A model generated the notes under the pieces. It ran no database searches, was not told the DNA's origin, and saw only the letters and a list, made by a program, of their open reading frames with translations. A program made the translations under genes and the position numbers. Shown in pieces: positions 38,601-48,900 of a stretch of DNA of 64,000 bases; positions within the stretch are counted from its first letter, which is position 1; the number at the start of each line of letters is the position of its first letter. Origin of the DNA: Sclerurus mexicanus (taxonomy: Eukaryota; Chordata; Aves; Passeriformes; Furnariidae); contig VWZF01002410.1 of assembly GCA_013396755.1 (NCBI GenBank), positions 1,497,770 through 1,561,769 of the forward strand. The letters run 5' to 3'.

Positions 38601-41600
38601 CATGTGGAGCCCAATCATGCCACCTCCTGGTTAGGAATGGCCACTCTATTCTACACATTACACAGGTATTCAGCAATTGGGAAGTTAACAGTTGACTGGA
38701 ATTTTCTACTCAGGTGTGCAGGTATTCTGTTTTCTCTTGGTATGGACTGCAAATATTACCAACTTTACAAATTCTTGAGTTTAAAAATATCTACTTAGAG
38801 GCATCGAGGAAGAAAGACTGACAGTTACAGCAAGTGCTCCCTGAATGAATACACAAACAAGACTAAATATGACATATTCTTCTCCTTCCAGAGAAAACAT
38901 TCACATTGCCAAAGAACGGCACACTTTGCTGATGAGGCTCTGGCCATCCAGATAAGCCTCGGCAAATGCCTTTGACCTTCCCTTAAACAGCTGGTACTAA
39001 ATTCTGCTATTTGCACTCAATTGCACCTTAACCAGCTCCAGCAATTTGAATAGCACTATTTAAACAGTGAAGCCCCTTTTTTTCAGACAAGGGTATCAGA
39101 CTCTAACCTTCACTTACTGCACTTATATTGCTGCCTCTTTGAGAAACCATTTCCTGTGTTTCAAACTACATGCCTTCTATGATCACAGATCAAATGGTCG
39201 TAAGCCCCTTCAGATGTCTGAAAGGGAGTTTTATTATTTTTAACCACAACTATCTTTTTTCTCTCCTCTTAAGCAAGCCTGCCTTTAATGACTAAAAAGT
39301 TGGGGACAATATAAACGCAACAGTTGCTTTGTTACACCCATTCTAATATTGTACAGTATTTTGTTTTCCCTAAATCCAGTTATCACTTGGGATTTACCTG
39401 CATTACATTCTGCAAGGCAAAAAGCACTTCCTAGAGTCATGAACACATCATGTTATGTCACATCATGACAAAAAAAAATTCACCTTTAACAAAAATACAA
39501 AAACCAAAATGCAGTCAGTTCTAACACCTGCAGTATATTCTTTCGGGTTTCACAGTTACAAACCTATGGGCTATATCAGTCAATATATTATATTTATATT
39601 ACAAGCACTGCCTGATAGCCCACTAATGGCAACAGAAAGATTCCCGTTAACTGTAGAGAGCTTTGAACCAAGTCTGGAACACACTAGCACATCACTACTT
39701 TATAGAACTCCTAAGTCTCTTGCATTCATCTAGAGTTTGCGCTTTTTATTGAAAAGGCTCCAAATGATCAATATATAAATCTAGTTTCTAGTGAAATCAA
39801 GATATCCAAAATACAGGCTCTAAATATTAGTGTGTTTCCTGAGTCAATCTACTGGTTATTTACACTGCATTTCTTGAGACAGCAAAGCAAACAATGATTA
39901 ATACCAACTATTTTGTGAACACAGATTTCTTCTCACCTGATGTAAACATCAAGAAAAAAAGAAACAATAAGCAGAAAAGTGACCATTCACACATTAATAT
40001 TAATGTATGTATTTACATTAACATTTTACATTAATCTTATTCTATTCCAAAGGCTTGTTTAGACAAGTAAATTAATAAATTTGGATGCATATTTTCACAA
40101 GTAGTCTTCAATGAAAAATTTGATATAAATTAAAAAGTATCAGAGGCTTGATTTTAGCAGGTCATAGCCTTGACCAACAGCCTTGCACATCTAGGGCTAA
40201 GGATATGATTGTCATATACTGTATTTCCAAGACAAACCATTTTTATATAGCAACCTTATTATTACCCCAGGCTTCTAATAGAAACACACACTTACGAACT
40301 AAAGATGCCTTCCTCTAAAAAAAGCTACTGAATCTCCAACAGTCCAAAGAAATCCAAAACCCACATAAGCCAATATGCAAGTTGAAATCCTGAATATAAG
40401 ACAAAATTAATTTGCATTACATCAACAGTTTTATACGAGCTAGAACAACTGTTGGAGGCTTGTATGAAAGACTGTACTAATGCTCACTGCGTGCAAAGGC
40501 TAATCTTTTGAATAATCATGTCCCGTCCTACAAGGAGCTTTATGATGCTGAGCTATAGGAGCCTAATTTACACAACTTGGAGGTTTAACAAACTCATGCT
40601 ATGCCACGCGGAATAATCTAGAGACTTAACTCAAGATTAAAGTTAAAGGCCTGATTCTCAATGCCTTCAGAATGCCAGCTGAAATCCTGAGGTCAGTTGT
40701 ACTGTCATTATAGAGAGAGAAATTAGCTACCTCATTACCCAAGTAATGCTGATATTTCCATGGGGAGAGATGCTCTTACTTTGGTCAGCTCTTTCCAATA
40801 GGTCTTTTTCCTTTGTGTTTATACTACAAAACACATAGCCAGCTTTAATAATACACAATGCAAGATATTCCAAAGCCACACAAATAAACACATATGTATA
40901 TAATTTGCTTGTCTACAAAAGTATATAGACAATTAGCTGGCACCTTAGCTTATTAAATATAATGCTAATATAAAACAAGTTTTGAACTACCAAACAGTTC
41001 CAGCTGTTTGTAGCTTTCTATGTCATCCACACCTTCACAGCTATAGTCACATGCTTATTTTTATATTCATAATCACAGACATCTTACACAAAGCAATAAA
41101 TATTTACATACATGCAAAAATAACACATTGAGGCAGCTCATTAGCTTCCAGGTTAGGAAGCAGCACCAGAACAGAGACACTCTCAGTTCTCCCTGGAGCT
41201 GTAGAGTGTGCTTCGGTACAAGCACAAGCTGGGTACATAAGGCACTGCTAAAGAACATTCTCTTCACTCTTGACATTTTCCATTTGACCAAGCATCAGGA
41301 GAACTCCTGACTAGAAGCACTACAATCTTAGCTAAGAAAATAACTACTGGTAACCAATTTACATAAAATCATTTAAGACTTGCCATGAGACAGTGGGACT
41401 CTTCCAGCTCTTATAACAGCCTGGCACACAAAATAGTTCACTTGATACCAAAAAGCCTTTTCCAACAGATGGAGACTTGCCTGTTTTTTAGAGTTCAACT
41501 AAAGAGGTCTTTTGTTTCCTTACTGATTGGACTATATTATCAAAATAAGTATGTTCAATGCATTTTGAAAAGATTTGAAAAAACTTATACAGACTGAAGC

Positions 41601-43799
41601 AAATATCACCAACCACATCAATCACCACAATTCCCAAGTTCTTCTAATAGATGACTTACGATTTTTCCATTTCTACTAGTGTAATAATCATGTAGGATCT
41701 ACTTCTATATGAAACAGGTAATGACCCAGGGGGAAATAAAGTGATTAAGACAGTCAATTAGTTATTTGGAGATGGGGTTCATCATCAGAATCAACCACAG
41801 ATTCCCTTGGTGATTTTTAGAGAAACTGTTTTGCGCCTTCTCTCTTTGTATTTAAGCAGCACTAGTACCTTTCTCCTCACCTTTCTTTCTGTTGTTTGCT
41901 AAGTATGCAAATCCTCTGCCACAGTAAATGCCCCTTTTCAGTGGGTTCTATAACACCCAGGTAAGGACTAAGTAAATGACTTCTATTCATCCCTCAGTGA
42001 TGAGAGGTAAATAGCTCCTGATTCCACTATACATCTGACACAGGTCAACCTGCAGGACACACATCTACATATTAGAAACATAAGTAATTTGTTTTAATAT
42101 AGGTTAAGTACATCAAAACACACAAACAAAAAAACCCCACTGAACAAAAATCAAGCAAACAAAACAAATTACTGCAGAAAAATGGGGCGGATCTTATCTT
42201 TACAAGTAAATCCATTGTTGCGAATCAAAATCGTTTTTCTAGGATGCTTATCATTTGTGTGCCCTTCTGTGGTTTCACACAGCAGTGCCTCCGCTCAACC
42301 TCAGGTTCTAGCAACTGACATGAAACGACACAGCACTTTCAGACTGAACGCTTGAGGCTCTGGACTCCGAAGCAAAATCCTTCATATCTACATTCATGCA
42401 TTTTATACAAAATGTACTCACAATCAAAAAAGCTTAGGACACCATAAAAATAACACTTGGCTGCTATTGTTATGGATGTAGCTGATTGCACACATCGCAT
42501 ATTACGTTCTAAATAACAGAAATCCAGAGCCTAGAAACACTGCTTTATCGTGGATATAACCTAGAAATTCACTATTACAGAGATCCTTGCACCAGGATCC
42601 CATGGTCTTCTGGCACCCAAAAAAATTCTGCCTGTTCTATACATTTCTTTACTATTTATATTCAACAGCACCCAGTGCATTAATTCTTGTTTCCTTAAGT
42701 AGTTACACTCTTACCTTGTTGAGTGTTTTAACAGTCATCATATGTTAGACTCTAAAATAAATCTCTAGAAAGCTTGACAGATGGTGTTTGGAAGGATAAC
42801 GCCAAGTACCTGGTGTGAATCTGACATTAGCATTCTCTCAGAGAACTCACCTTCATCTTTTAAAAAATCCGATAAAATATACATAGTCATAGTTATGCTA
42901 AGAAGGAATGTGAAAACTATTCAATCACACATTTGCCCAAAATGCAATTTCTGCATGAACTTGACACCTTGAAACACCTATTTTATTCTCCTCTTTTTAC
43001 TTTACTTTGCATGCTTTCGGTTTTGTCCTTCCTGCATTTTCCTCCTTTCCCAGGCACACATGCACACTCTCAGTGGATACTTCCCCCCTCTGGGAAAAGA
43101 TCGAACTGCAAGGTGCAAAAAACATCCCTCTAAGAAATAAGGACTTTGTTTATCGTTATGATTATTAGAAAAACAACTGTAAAAAGCAGCATGGCTGCCT
43201 CTCCAGCAGCAAGGCAGCTATGATGAAAGGGTACCAGATGCATCGGTATTCACACTGAATTTCCAAGCTATCAAACACGGGCAGTCCAACAAAGCCTGGA
43301 CTCAATATCTTCATTCACAATCAATAGAACATACATTAAGGAAAGACAATATAAAAACTGCTGACAGAGAAAGACACTTACTGCTAGCATGGTAAGTTTG
43401 AATTAGGTATGATTTTCCTTAAATCATAACAGAACTCGGGAAATTATTCACTGCCTCTGAATGTGAGTCTGTTCGAATGGGTAACTCTCTCAGGGGCCCG
43501 ACCATACATTTCTTTGCCTTAGTCTCATTTAAGAGCTTGATAGGTTGTCTTGATTTATGCATCATTCTTTACTTCTACTTTTCAACGTTAGGTTCCAAGT
43601 TTAACAGGGATTTTTAAAATTACTGTTATGAAGCTCAGAAGAAAAACATGCACAAAGGGAACTTACTGGATTACACTTCTGCAAAAGTTGAAATTCTGTA
43701 CCACAGGGCCTGCACTCAATCATGTACTAAGCAGTTATTAAAAGAGAGACTAAATTATGAACTTTTTAAAGCACCTCCAGATGAACTAGTCCAACTAAA
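32648..43799. other. AT-rich non-coding stretch, no gene recognised
   Basis: Longest plain stretch of the window. A pyrimidine-rich part lies at 34725-34860. A perfect 16-bp palindrome (ACATTAATATTAATGT) lies at 39991-40006, followed by further ACATTA words to about 40035. Frames are all near or under 100 codons. The plus strand is C-richer than G on most lines I counted. Confidence 0.55.
33001..33032. repeat. 13-bp tandem repeat, 2.5 copies
   Basis: AAACTAATGCAGG is repeated at 33001-33013 and 33014-33026, followed by a partial unit. Minor local duplication. Confidence 0.85.
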
Positions 43800-44180
43800 G
43801 CAAGGAAAGCAGAGCGCGTTACACTGAATGATCAGATATTACAGCCAGCATATTCTGGTCACCGTGCAAAACCAAGAGAAAATCATCACGACCTGGACGG
43901 AACAGTATCACGGAATTGATAAGCCATATCCCACCGATGCCTGACATCGCGCAGGCAACTAAAAAGCGACGCACTAACGGCATAACAGAATTTCCATGTA
44001 AACCTCATCCCTTCAGCGCGGAAAGCGGGGCATAACGCGTTCAATGAGCCGCCAGGATCTCTCTTTGTGCGAGCGAGCCCGGGGACAGCCAGGGGAGCGC
44101 TGCCCGCGGCGGCGGCAGAGCCGGGGCAGGGCGGGCAGGGCAGGGGGCGCAGGCGGGGGAGCCGCCGGCCGCTCCCCGCG
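43800..44180. promoter_or_regulatory. CpG-rich island, left part, up to the gap
   Basis: CpG dinucleotides, rare in the previous 40 kb, become frequent from about 43815 and very dense after 44030 (CGCGGCGGCGG-type sequence). The last 80 bases are almost pure G+C. This is typical of a vertebrate CpG-island promoter shore rising to its core, which then disappears into the assembly gap. Frames are open on several strands, as expected for GC-rich DNA. On the minus strand an ATG at about 44010 opens 40 codons to a TGA at about 43886, but I cannot support it as an exon. No TATA box is visible. Which gene it serves is unknown. Confidence 0.7.
44123..44147 (+). other. strong G-quadruplex motif beside the gap
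   Basis: Five runs of three or more G separated by loops of only one or two bases (CA, C, CA, CA). It lies 33 bp before the Ns. Short loops predict a stable quadruplex, common in CpG-island promoters and a frequent cause of sequencing dropout. Confidence 0.8.
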
Positions 44181-44705
44181 NNNNNNNNNNNNNNNNNNNN
44201 NNNNNNNNNNNNNNNNNNNNNNNNNNNNNNNNNNNNNNNNNNNNNNNNNNNNNNNNNNNNNNNNNNNNNNNNNNNNNNNNNNNNNNNNNNNNNNNNNNNN
44301 NNNNNNNNNNNNNNNNNNNNNNNNNNNNNNNNNNNNNNNNNNNNNNNNNNNNNNNNNNNNNNNNNNNNNNNNNNNNNNNNNNNNNNNNNNNNNNNNNNNN
44401 NNNNNNNNNNNNNNNNNNNNNNNNNNNNNNNNNNNNNNNNNNNNNNNNNNNNNNNNNNNNNNNNNNNNNNNNNNNNNNNNNNNNNNNNNNNNNNNNNNNN
44501 NNNNNNNNNNNNNNNNNNNNNNNNNNNNNNNNNNNNNNNNNNNNNNNNNNNNNNNNNNNNNNNNNNNNNNNNNNNNNNNNNNNNNNNNNNNNNNNNNNNN
44601 NNNNNNNNNNNNNNNNNNNNNNNNNNNNNNNNNNNNNNNNNNNNNNNNNNNNNNNNNNNNNNNNNNNNNNNNNNNNNNNNNNNNNNNNNNNNNNNNNNNN
44701 NNNNN
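44181..44705. other. assembly gap, 525 Ns
   Basis: Gap between very GC-rich sequence on the left and GT repeats on the right. It probably contains the core of the CpG island and part of the GT array. Long frames reported across it are meaningless. Confidence 0.99.
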
Positions 44706-44885
44706 TGTGTGTGTGTCTGTGTGTGTGTGTCTGTGTGTGGGTGTGGGTGTGTGTGTGGGTGTGTGTCTGTGTGTATGTGTGTGTGTCTGCATTTCTGTAC
44801 ATCTGTGTGTGCTTGTGAGTGTATGTCTGTGCAAGCCTGTGTGTGTTTGCTTGTGTATCTGTCTGTGTCTCCGTGTGTGTGTCTG
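44706..44885. repeat. GT-rich microsatellite, degenerate (TGTGTC/TGTGTG)n
   Basis: Nearly pure GT with scattered C, A and G substitutions from the gap edge to the LTR. It appears to continue on the far side of the LTR at 45278, so the LTR seems to have split one array. Z-DNA-forming potential. Confidence 0.95.
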
Positions 44886-45277
44886 TGTTGTGGTTGAGGA
44901 GGGCTTTTCTCCAATTTACCTCTGCCACTAAAAACCACGCTGACACCTGTTGCCCCTCCTCTCCCACCCAGCGCTGGAGAGGAGAATTGGAGGCACAAAA
45001 GGCAAATGAGATAAGAACAATTTACTGGAAACAGCAATGAGATAAGCAAACGATCAGCAATAGTAACAATAGTAATAACAAAAGTGTACGAGAGAGATAC
45101 CAGTGATGCCCAGAACCAGCTGAGAACCCACTTCTCCCTCAGCCAGGATTACTCAACTGGGAGCAACTCCCTCCCTTCGGAAGAGCCTCCCTTCCCCCTA
45201 CCCCTGGCAATGGGTGCTGGCCATGTGCCTTCCCGGCTGCGGCAAAAATCACCCCTTTCCTGGCCGGAATCAGGACA
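44886..45277 (-). mobile_element. compact solo LTR of an avian endogenous retrovirus, minus strand
   Basis: On the minus strand it starts at 45277 with TGTCCTGATTCCGGCCAGG and ends at 44886 with CAACCACAACA. These are the ends I know from a common avian LTR family (opening TGTCCTGGTTTCGGC, ending in an AACCACGACA-like word). Inside are 'gttactattgctgatcg', 'ttatctcattgctgtttcc' and the 'ttctcctctccagcgctgg' segment. At 392 bp it is shorter than I would expect for the family, so much of U3 may be missing. Flanking 5-mers GTCTG (44881-44885) and GTTTG (45278-45282) could be a target-site duplication with one change, although the repeat context makes chance likely. It sits within GT-rich simple repeats. 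Confidence 0.85.
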
Positions 45278-45445
45278 GTTTGTGTATCTGTCTGCCTTTC
45301 TGTGTGTGCCGGTGTGTGCGAGGGTGTGCAGGCGTGTGTGTGTCCCTGTGTCCATGTCCCTGTGTGTCTGTGTGTCCATGTCCCTGTGTCCCTGTGTCCA
45401 TGTCCCTGTGTCTGTGTGCGTGTCCCTGCGTGCGTGGCCGGGCTG
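45278..45445. repeat. GT-rich array grading into CCTGTGTC/CCATGTC units
   Basis: Continuation of the GT array right of the LTR. Units such as TGTCCCTGTGTCCATG recur many times between 45338 and 45420. Open frames of Cys/Val/Pro or His/Thr/Gly repeats in all directions are by-products. Confidence 0.93.
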
Positions 45446-45830
45446 TGCGGGTCAGGCTGCGCTGGGTGCTCCGTGCGAGTCCGGGTGCCGGGACTGTGCC
45501 GAGAGCCCCCGTGCCTCGCGTGTTCCCGCGCGGGGCTGCGTGCCCGTGTCTCAGCCTGGGCCCTGCACGCCGGTTCTCTCCCTCGGTGGGCGCGACAGCC
45601 CGCCGGGCATCCCTGTCCCTGTCCGTGTCCCTGTCCCTGTCCGTGTCCCTGTCCCTGTCCGTGTCCGTGTCCGTGTCCCGCGCACCGCCCCGCCCGCCCC
45701 GCAGCTCCCTCCCGCCGGGCGCTGTCCGAGGTGCTGGACCCGCCGAGGCGGCGGCGCTGCCCGGCCCGTCTGCCGGCGCTGCTCCCCGAGCTCCCAGGGC
45801 CCCCGCAGCTGTCATGCAATTAAAGTGTCT
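45446..45830. promoter_or_regulatory. CpG-rich island, right part
   Basis: GC-rich, CpG-dense sequence, ending sharply near 45810-45830 where it meets AT-rich DNA. It contains the hexamer array listed separately. Frames are open in several directions, up to 259 codons when joined with the repeats, with compositions dominated by Arg, Pro, Gly, Ala; these look compositional. It may be the plus-strand half of the promoter island interrupted by the gap and repeats. Confidence 0.6.
45609..45680. repeat. hexamer minisatellite CCCTGT/CCGTGT
   Basis: About a dozen tandem hexamers alternating CCCTGT and CCGTGT. The minus strand therefore has GGG tracts 3 to 9 bases apart, a G-quadruplex-like pattern. 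It lies within the CpG island. Confidence 0.93.
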
Positions 45831-45960
45831 ACGGCTGGCGTAAATGAAATTGATTTTAATTAGAATTTAGCTGTAAGTATACATTTAGTAGAGGTTGTAT
45901 TTATCCAGGATTTACCCCCGACAGGCAATTTAGTAGTTTGTTGTGATTTTAGAGAGTAAA
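45800..45960. promoter_or_regulatory. candidate regulatory element at the island edge, rich in homeodomain/TALE/POU-like sites
   Basis: Immediately after the GC-rich island lies a compact AT-rich block. It starts with CAGCTGTCA (an E-box overlapping a MEIS/TALE-type CTGTCA), then ATGCAATTA (POU/homeodomain-like), TTTTAATTAG (homeodomain core), TTTATCC and GGATTTA words. The density of such words next to a CpG island is typical of conserved non-coding elements near developmental genes, but conservation cannot be seen from one sequence. A donor-like GCT|GTAAGTAT lies at about 45870, so a non-coding first exon ending there is an alternative. Functional assignment is inference. Confidence 0.35.
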
Positions 45961-48900
45961 CAAAAGCCACTAAAATTCTGTTTGTGGGGCCTCAAGAGTA
46001 AACAGTCTATGGCACAACAGCATTTTGTGCTCTATCCTTACATGAAATTCTTAGTATATACCATTAAAGGAACTAGACAGTTGTTGCAATAATACATTTG
46101 TGAATGGCCTACTGCTATTCAATTCAAGATCCTTGCCGTGTTTGGATTTTGGTTGGTTGGTTGGTTTTGGTTTTGCTTTGATTGCAGTGGGTTGGCAGAG
46201 AAGGAAGCAATGAAGAAGGCAAGACTATAGGCAAAAACTATAATGGTATCCACAAGGTTTTGTATGCATTGTACAGACATTACATAAAAACTTAGTCTGT
46301 GATGTTTTCAAAATCCTAAGATTTTGCAGGCAACATTTAGGCACTTTTCACTCAGAGTGCCGATAATTGGGGGACTTGCATGTGTTTACAAAAATATTTG
46401 GAGAATGTCATTGACCAATGTGTTATTATACTACAGTATTTCCAGAAGTGATGGATAAAATACCTGAGAACCAACTTTCCTGCTGAGAAAGAGTAGGAGC
46501 AGGAAAACAGTTGACTTCAGCACAGTTTTGAAACACTGAAGAAGCAGAGAAGACTGAGAGCAGAATTGAAAGGTTTAATTGTCAAATCAACTTTTACTAC
46601 AAATTGTATATGGGCATAAAGGGAAGGAAGACATAAGTCCTCCTTTCAAAAAACAAAACAAAACAAGACAACAAACAAAGCAAAAAGAAGCATAGAACTA
46701 AGATTGTTTATTGATAATTTACCCTGATTCAATTTACCGCATGAGTAGTTCTTCTTTCCCATTTAACAGCATAGCAAGAAATGGCACTGTTTGCAACACA
46801 GCTCAGGACTGTCCTGCTCAAGAGATCACCTGTGTCATCAGACTGTACTTCTGCACCTCTGTTTATCAGAATAATTCAGCCTGGTGCCCCTTGCTTCAAG
46901 AAGAGAGAAGACTGGTGATAAGGTGTGTTCTCTTAAAGCACCTTCAGGATGCATCTAAGCGGTCCCCACTCAGAAGCAGTCCTGATCTGGTAGCTTTCAA
47001 AACACAATATGGTCGTGTATGTGGAAAATCACTTTTGGGGGGTTTCCATCTGGAGCGCTAGAAGAACAGTGTTACTCTAGTCTGTTTAATTGTACTTAAC
47101 CTACTTAGATTGTGGGAAGTTTTTATTTAAACACCTTTAAGTTTATTTAACAGTGGAAAGAGCTACAGTCATTAAACTCACTTTTTTTTTTATGGTCAAA
47201 GGAATAGACAACAGGTTTTCTTGCACATCTTTACAACAGGTAACAAAGTAGTCAGAAACAAGTTTCCTGTAAGTCCATTTTTCAAAAGTTAAAATATTAA
47301 ATTGACTTTCAGTGATACTTAGATTGCAAAACCATTGAGATACCTTTTTGAATTTTACCTTATACCTCATTAATAATAATAATAAAAAAGAGGCATTAAA
47401 ATCTGTCAGACAGGAAATATAGACCTCTAATGACATTAAGCATGACTCCATTGCTAGTTGGAGATCAATTTTTTTTCATAGCTACTAAAAACCAAAGACA
47501 CATTTTACAACTCTTCAAACTAAAGTGTCAAGCCAAATTAAAGTTTATCTGTACTATATTTTATTGCTAAGTCTGATATTGAAGTGGATCACAGCATACT
47601 AGATTATAACATCTGAAGATAGAACAGGTAAAAATCATTACATGTTTTTGTTGGTGCCATCTAAATGCACATGTATTTTCATGTAGCACTGAAGTCAAAA
47701 GGCAGTGAAAGAAAAAAATTGCAGGAAAACCTCCAAACTTTGCAAATGCTAATTCAAAAATTATTAAATCTTTTGAGAATATGCAGTAGAATGAATGGTC
47801 AATGTAAGCACAACAACAAGGAATTACACTTCTGACATGCCACGATAAAGTCGATAAAGCAGTTTAAATTAGTAGTTATCTATGTGTGTGTGAGTACACC
47901 TAGGACTTCATGCACCAAAAATCAGATTAGTCAAGAGTTTTCAGCTTCAGAAATTCAATTTGCTTTCAAATTTCTTTACTGTTTTACTTGGGTAAAGGTT
48001 ACCTGTTTCCTGCACTAACTGTAGATGAGCATTAAAAAAAAAAAAAATAGATACTTTCTCCTATGATCTAAGTAACCATCTCCTTCCCATAAAGTAGAAT
48101 TATAATTGACAATGTAAGGAAAAAAGGAGCAGCAGTACATGCGCAAGAAAGAGGGAATGGCCCATCTCCTTTGCCTCAGTTTGTTTAAGTCCTTCTTGGG
48201 ATACTCTCTGTACCCAGGCTCCACCTGCTGTCCGCATGCTGGCCTGTGAATACAAGTCCCTAGACCTTGTGGCGTCGTGGTTTGATTACAGGGCACCTGA
48301 ATGTGCACAGGCCATCAGCATGAAGTTTGCTTTCATGTAACAACACTGGGATGATGTACTGGGTTTTGGCCAATGGTGTGTCCCGCTGGAACTGGCTATG
48401 CCGTTTCCTTATAGAGGCCAGCCCTGCAGGCCCCCAACTCTGACAGCTTGCTGTAATCCAGGAGGGAACTGTGCATCAACTCTATTTTATGCTATCATTC
48501 TTGAGATGTTGCAAAGAAGAAGTAGCTGAAAATGTGACTCAGTAAATGCCATGGAACATAGCATATCTTCACTGAGAGATCTCCTTTTTCACTAATTCGG
48601 GATAATTTAGAAAAATTAATAAAGTAACAAATAGCAAATGAATACAGAAAAAATGCTTAAATAGAAATGAACATCAAAGAATAAAATGCAGTCTAGAATA
48701 TCTGTTCTCTTCTTTCTTCCTTGTGATGCTAACAAAACTGACAGAGAAGGTGTGACTCTATGATATAATTTTCTCCTTTCCGCATGGAGGTAAACGCCGG
48801 ATCTTATATTTTGCTTGCCCATGTTTGAAGTTCTACCTCTGCTGTTCCTTCTGACCTTTATATTACAGCTTATTCATTGCAGGTAGCTCAAACACTTTCA

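Noticed and set aside
43770..43800. 'gaactagtccaact' text resembling a CR1 tail
   Set aside because: Only about a dozen bases match and the flanks do not follow CR1.
43886..45049. Very long open frames across the 44-45 kb region on both strands
   Set aside because: Most of their length is Ns, GT repeats or an LTR; the remainder is GC-rich with few stops by composition.
45084..45863. 259-codon plus-strand frame and 226-codon minus-strand frame
   Set aside because: Several frames on both strands are open over the same bases, with Val/Cys/Pro or His/Gly/Gln repeats translated from the simple-sequence arrays.
48350..48480. Possible LTR fragment near 'gtactgggttttggcc'
   Set aside because: Only a short opening resembles an avian LTR; no terminal motifs, TATA box or polyadenylation signal follow.
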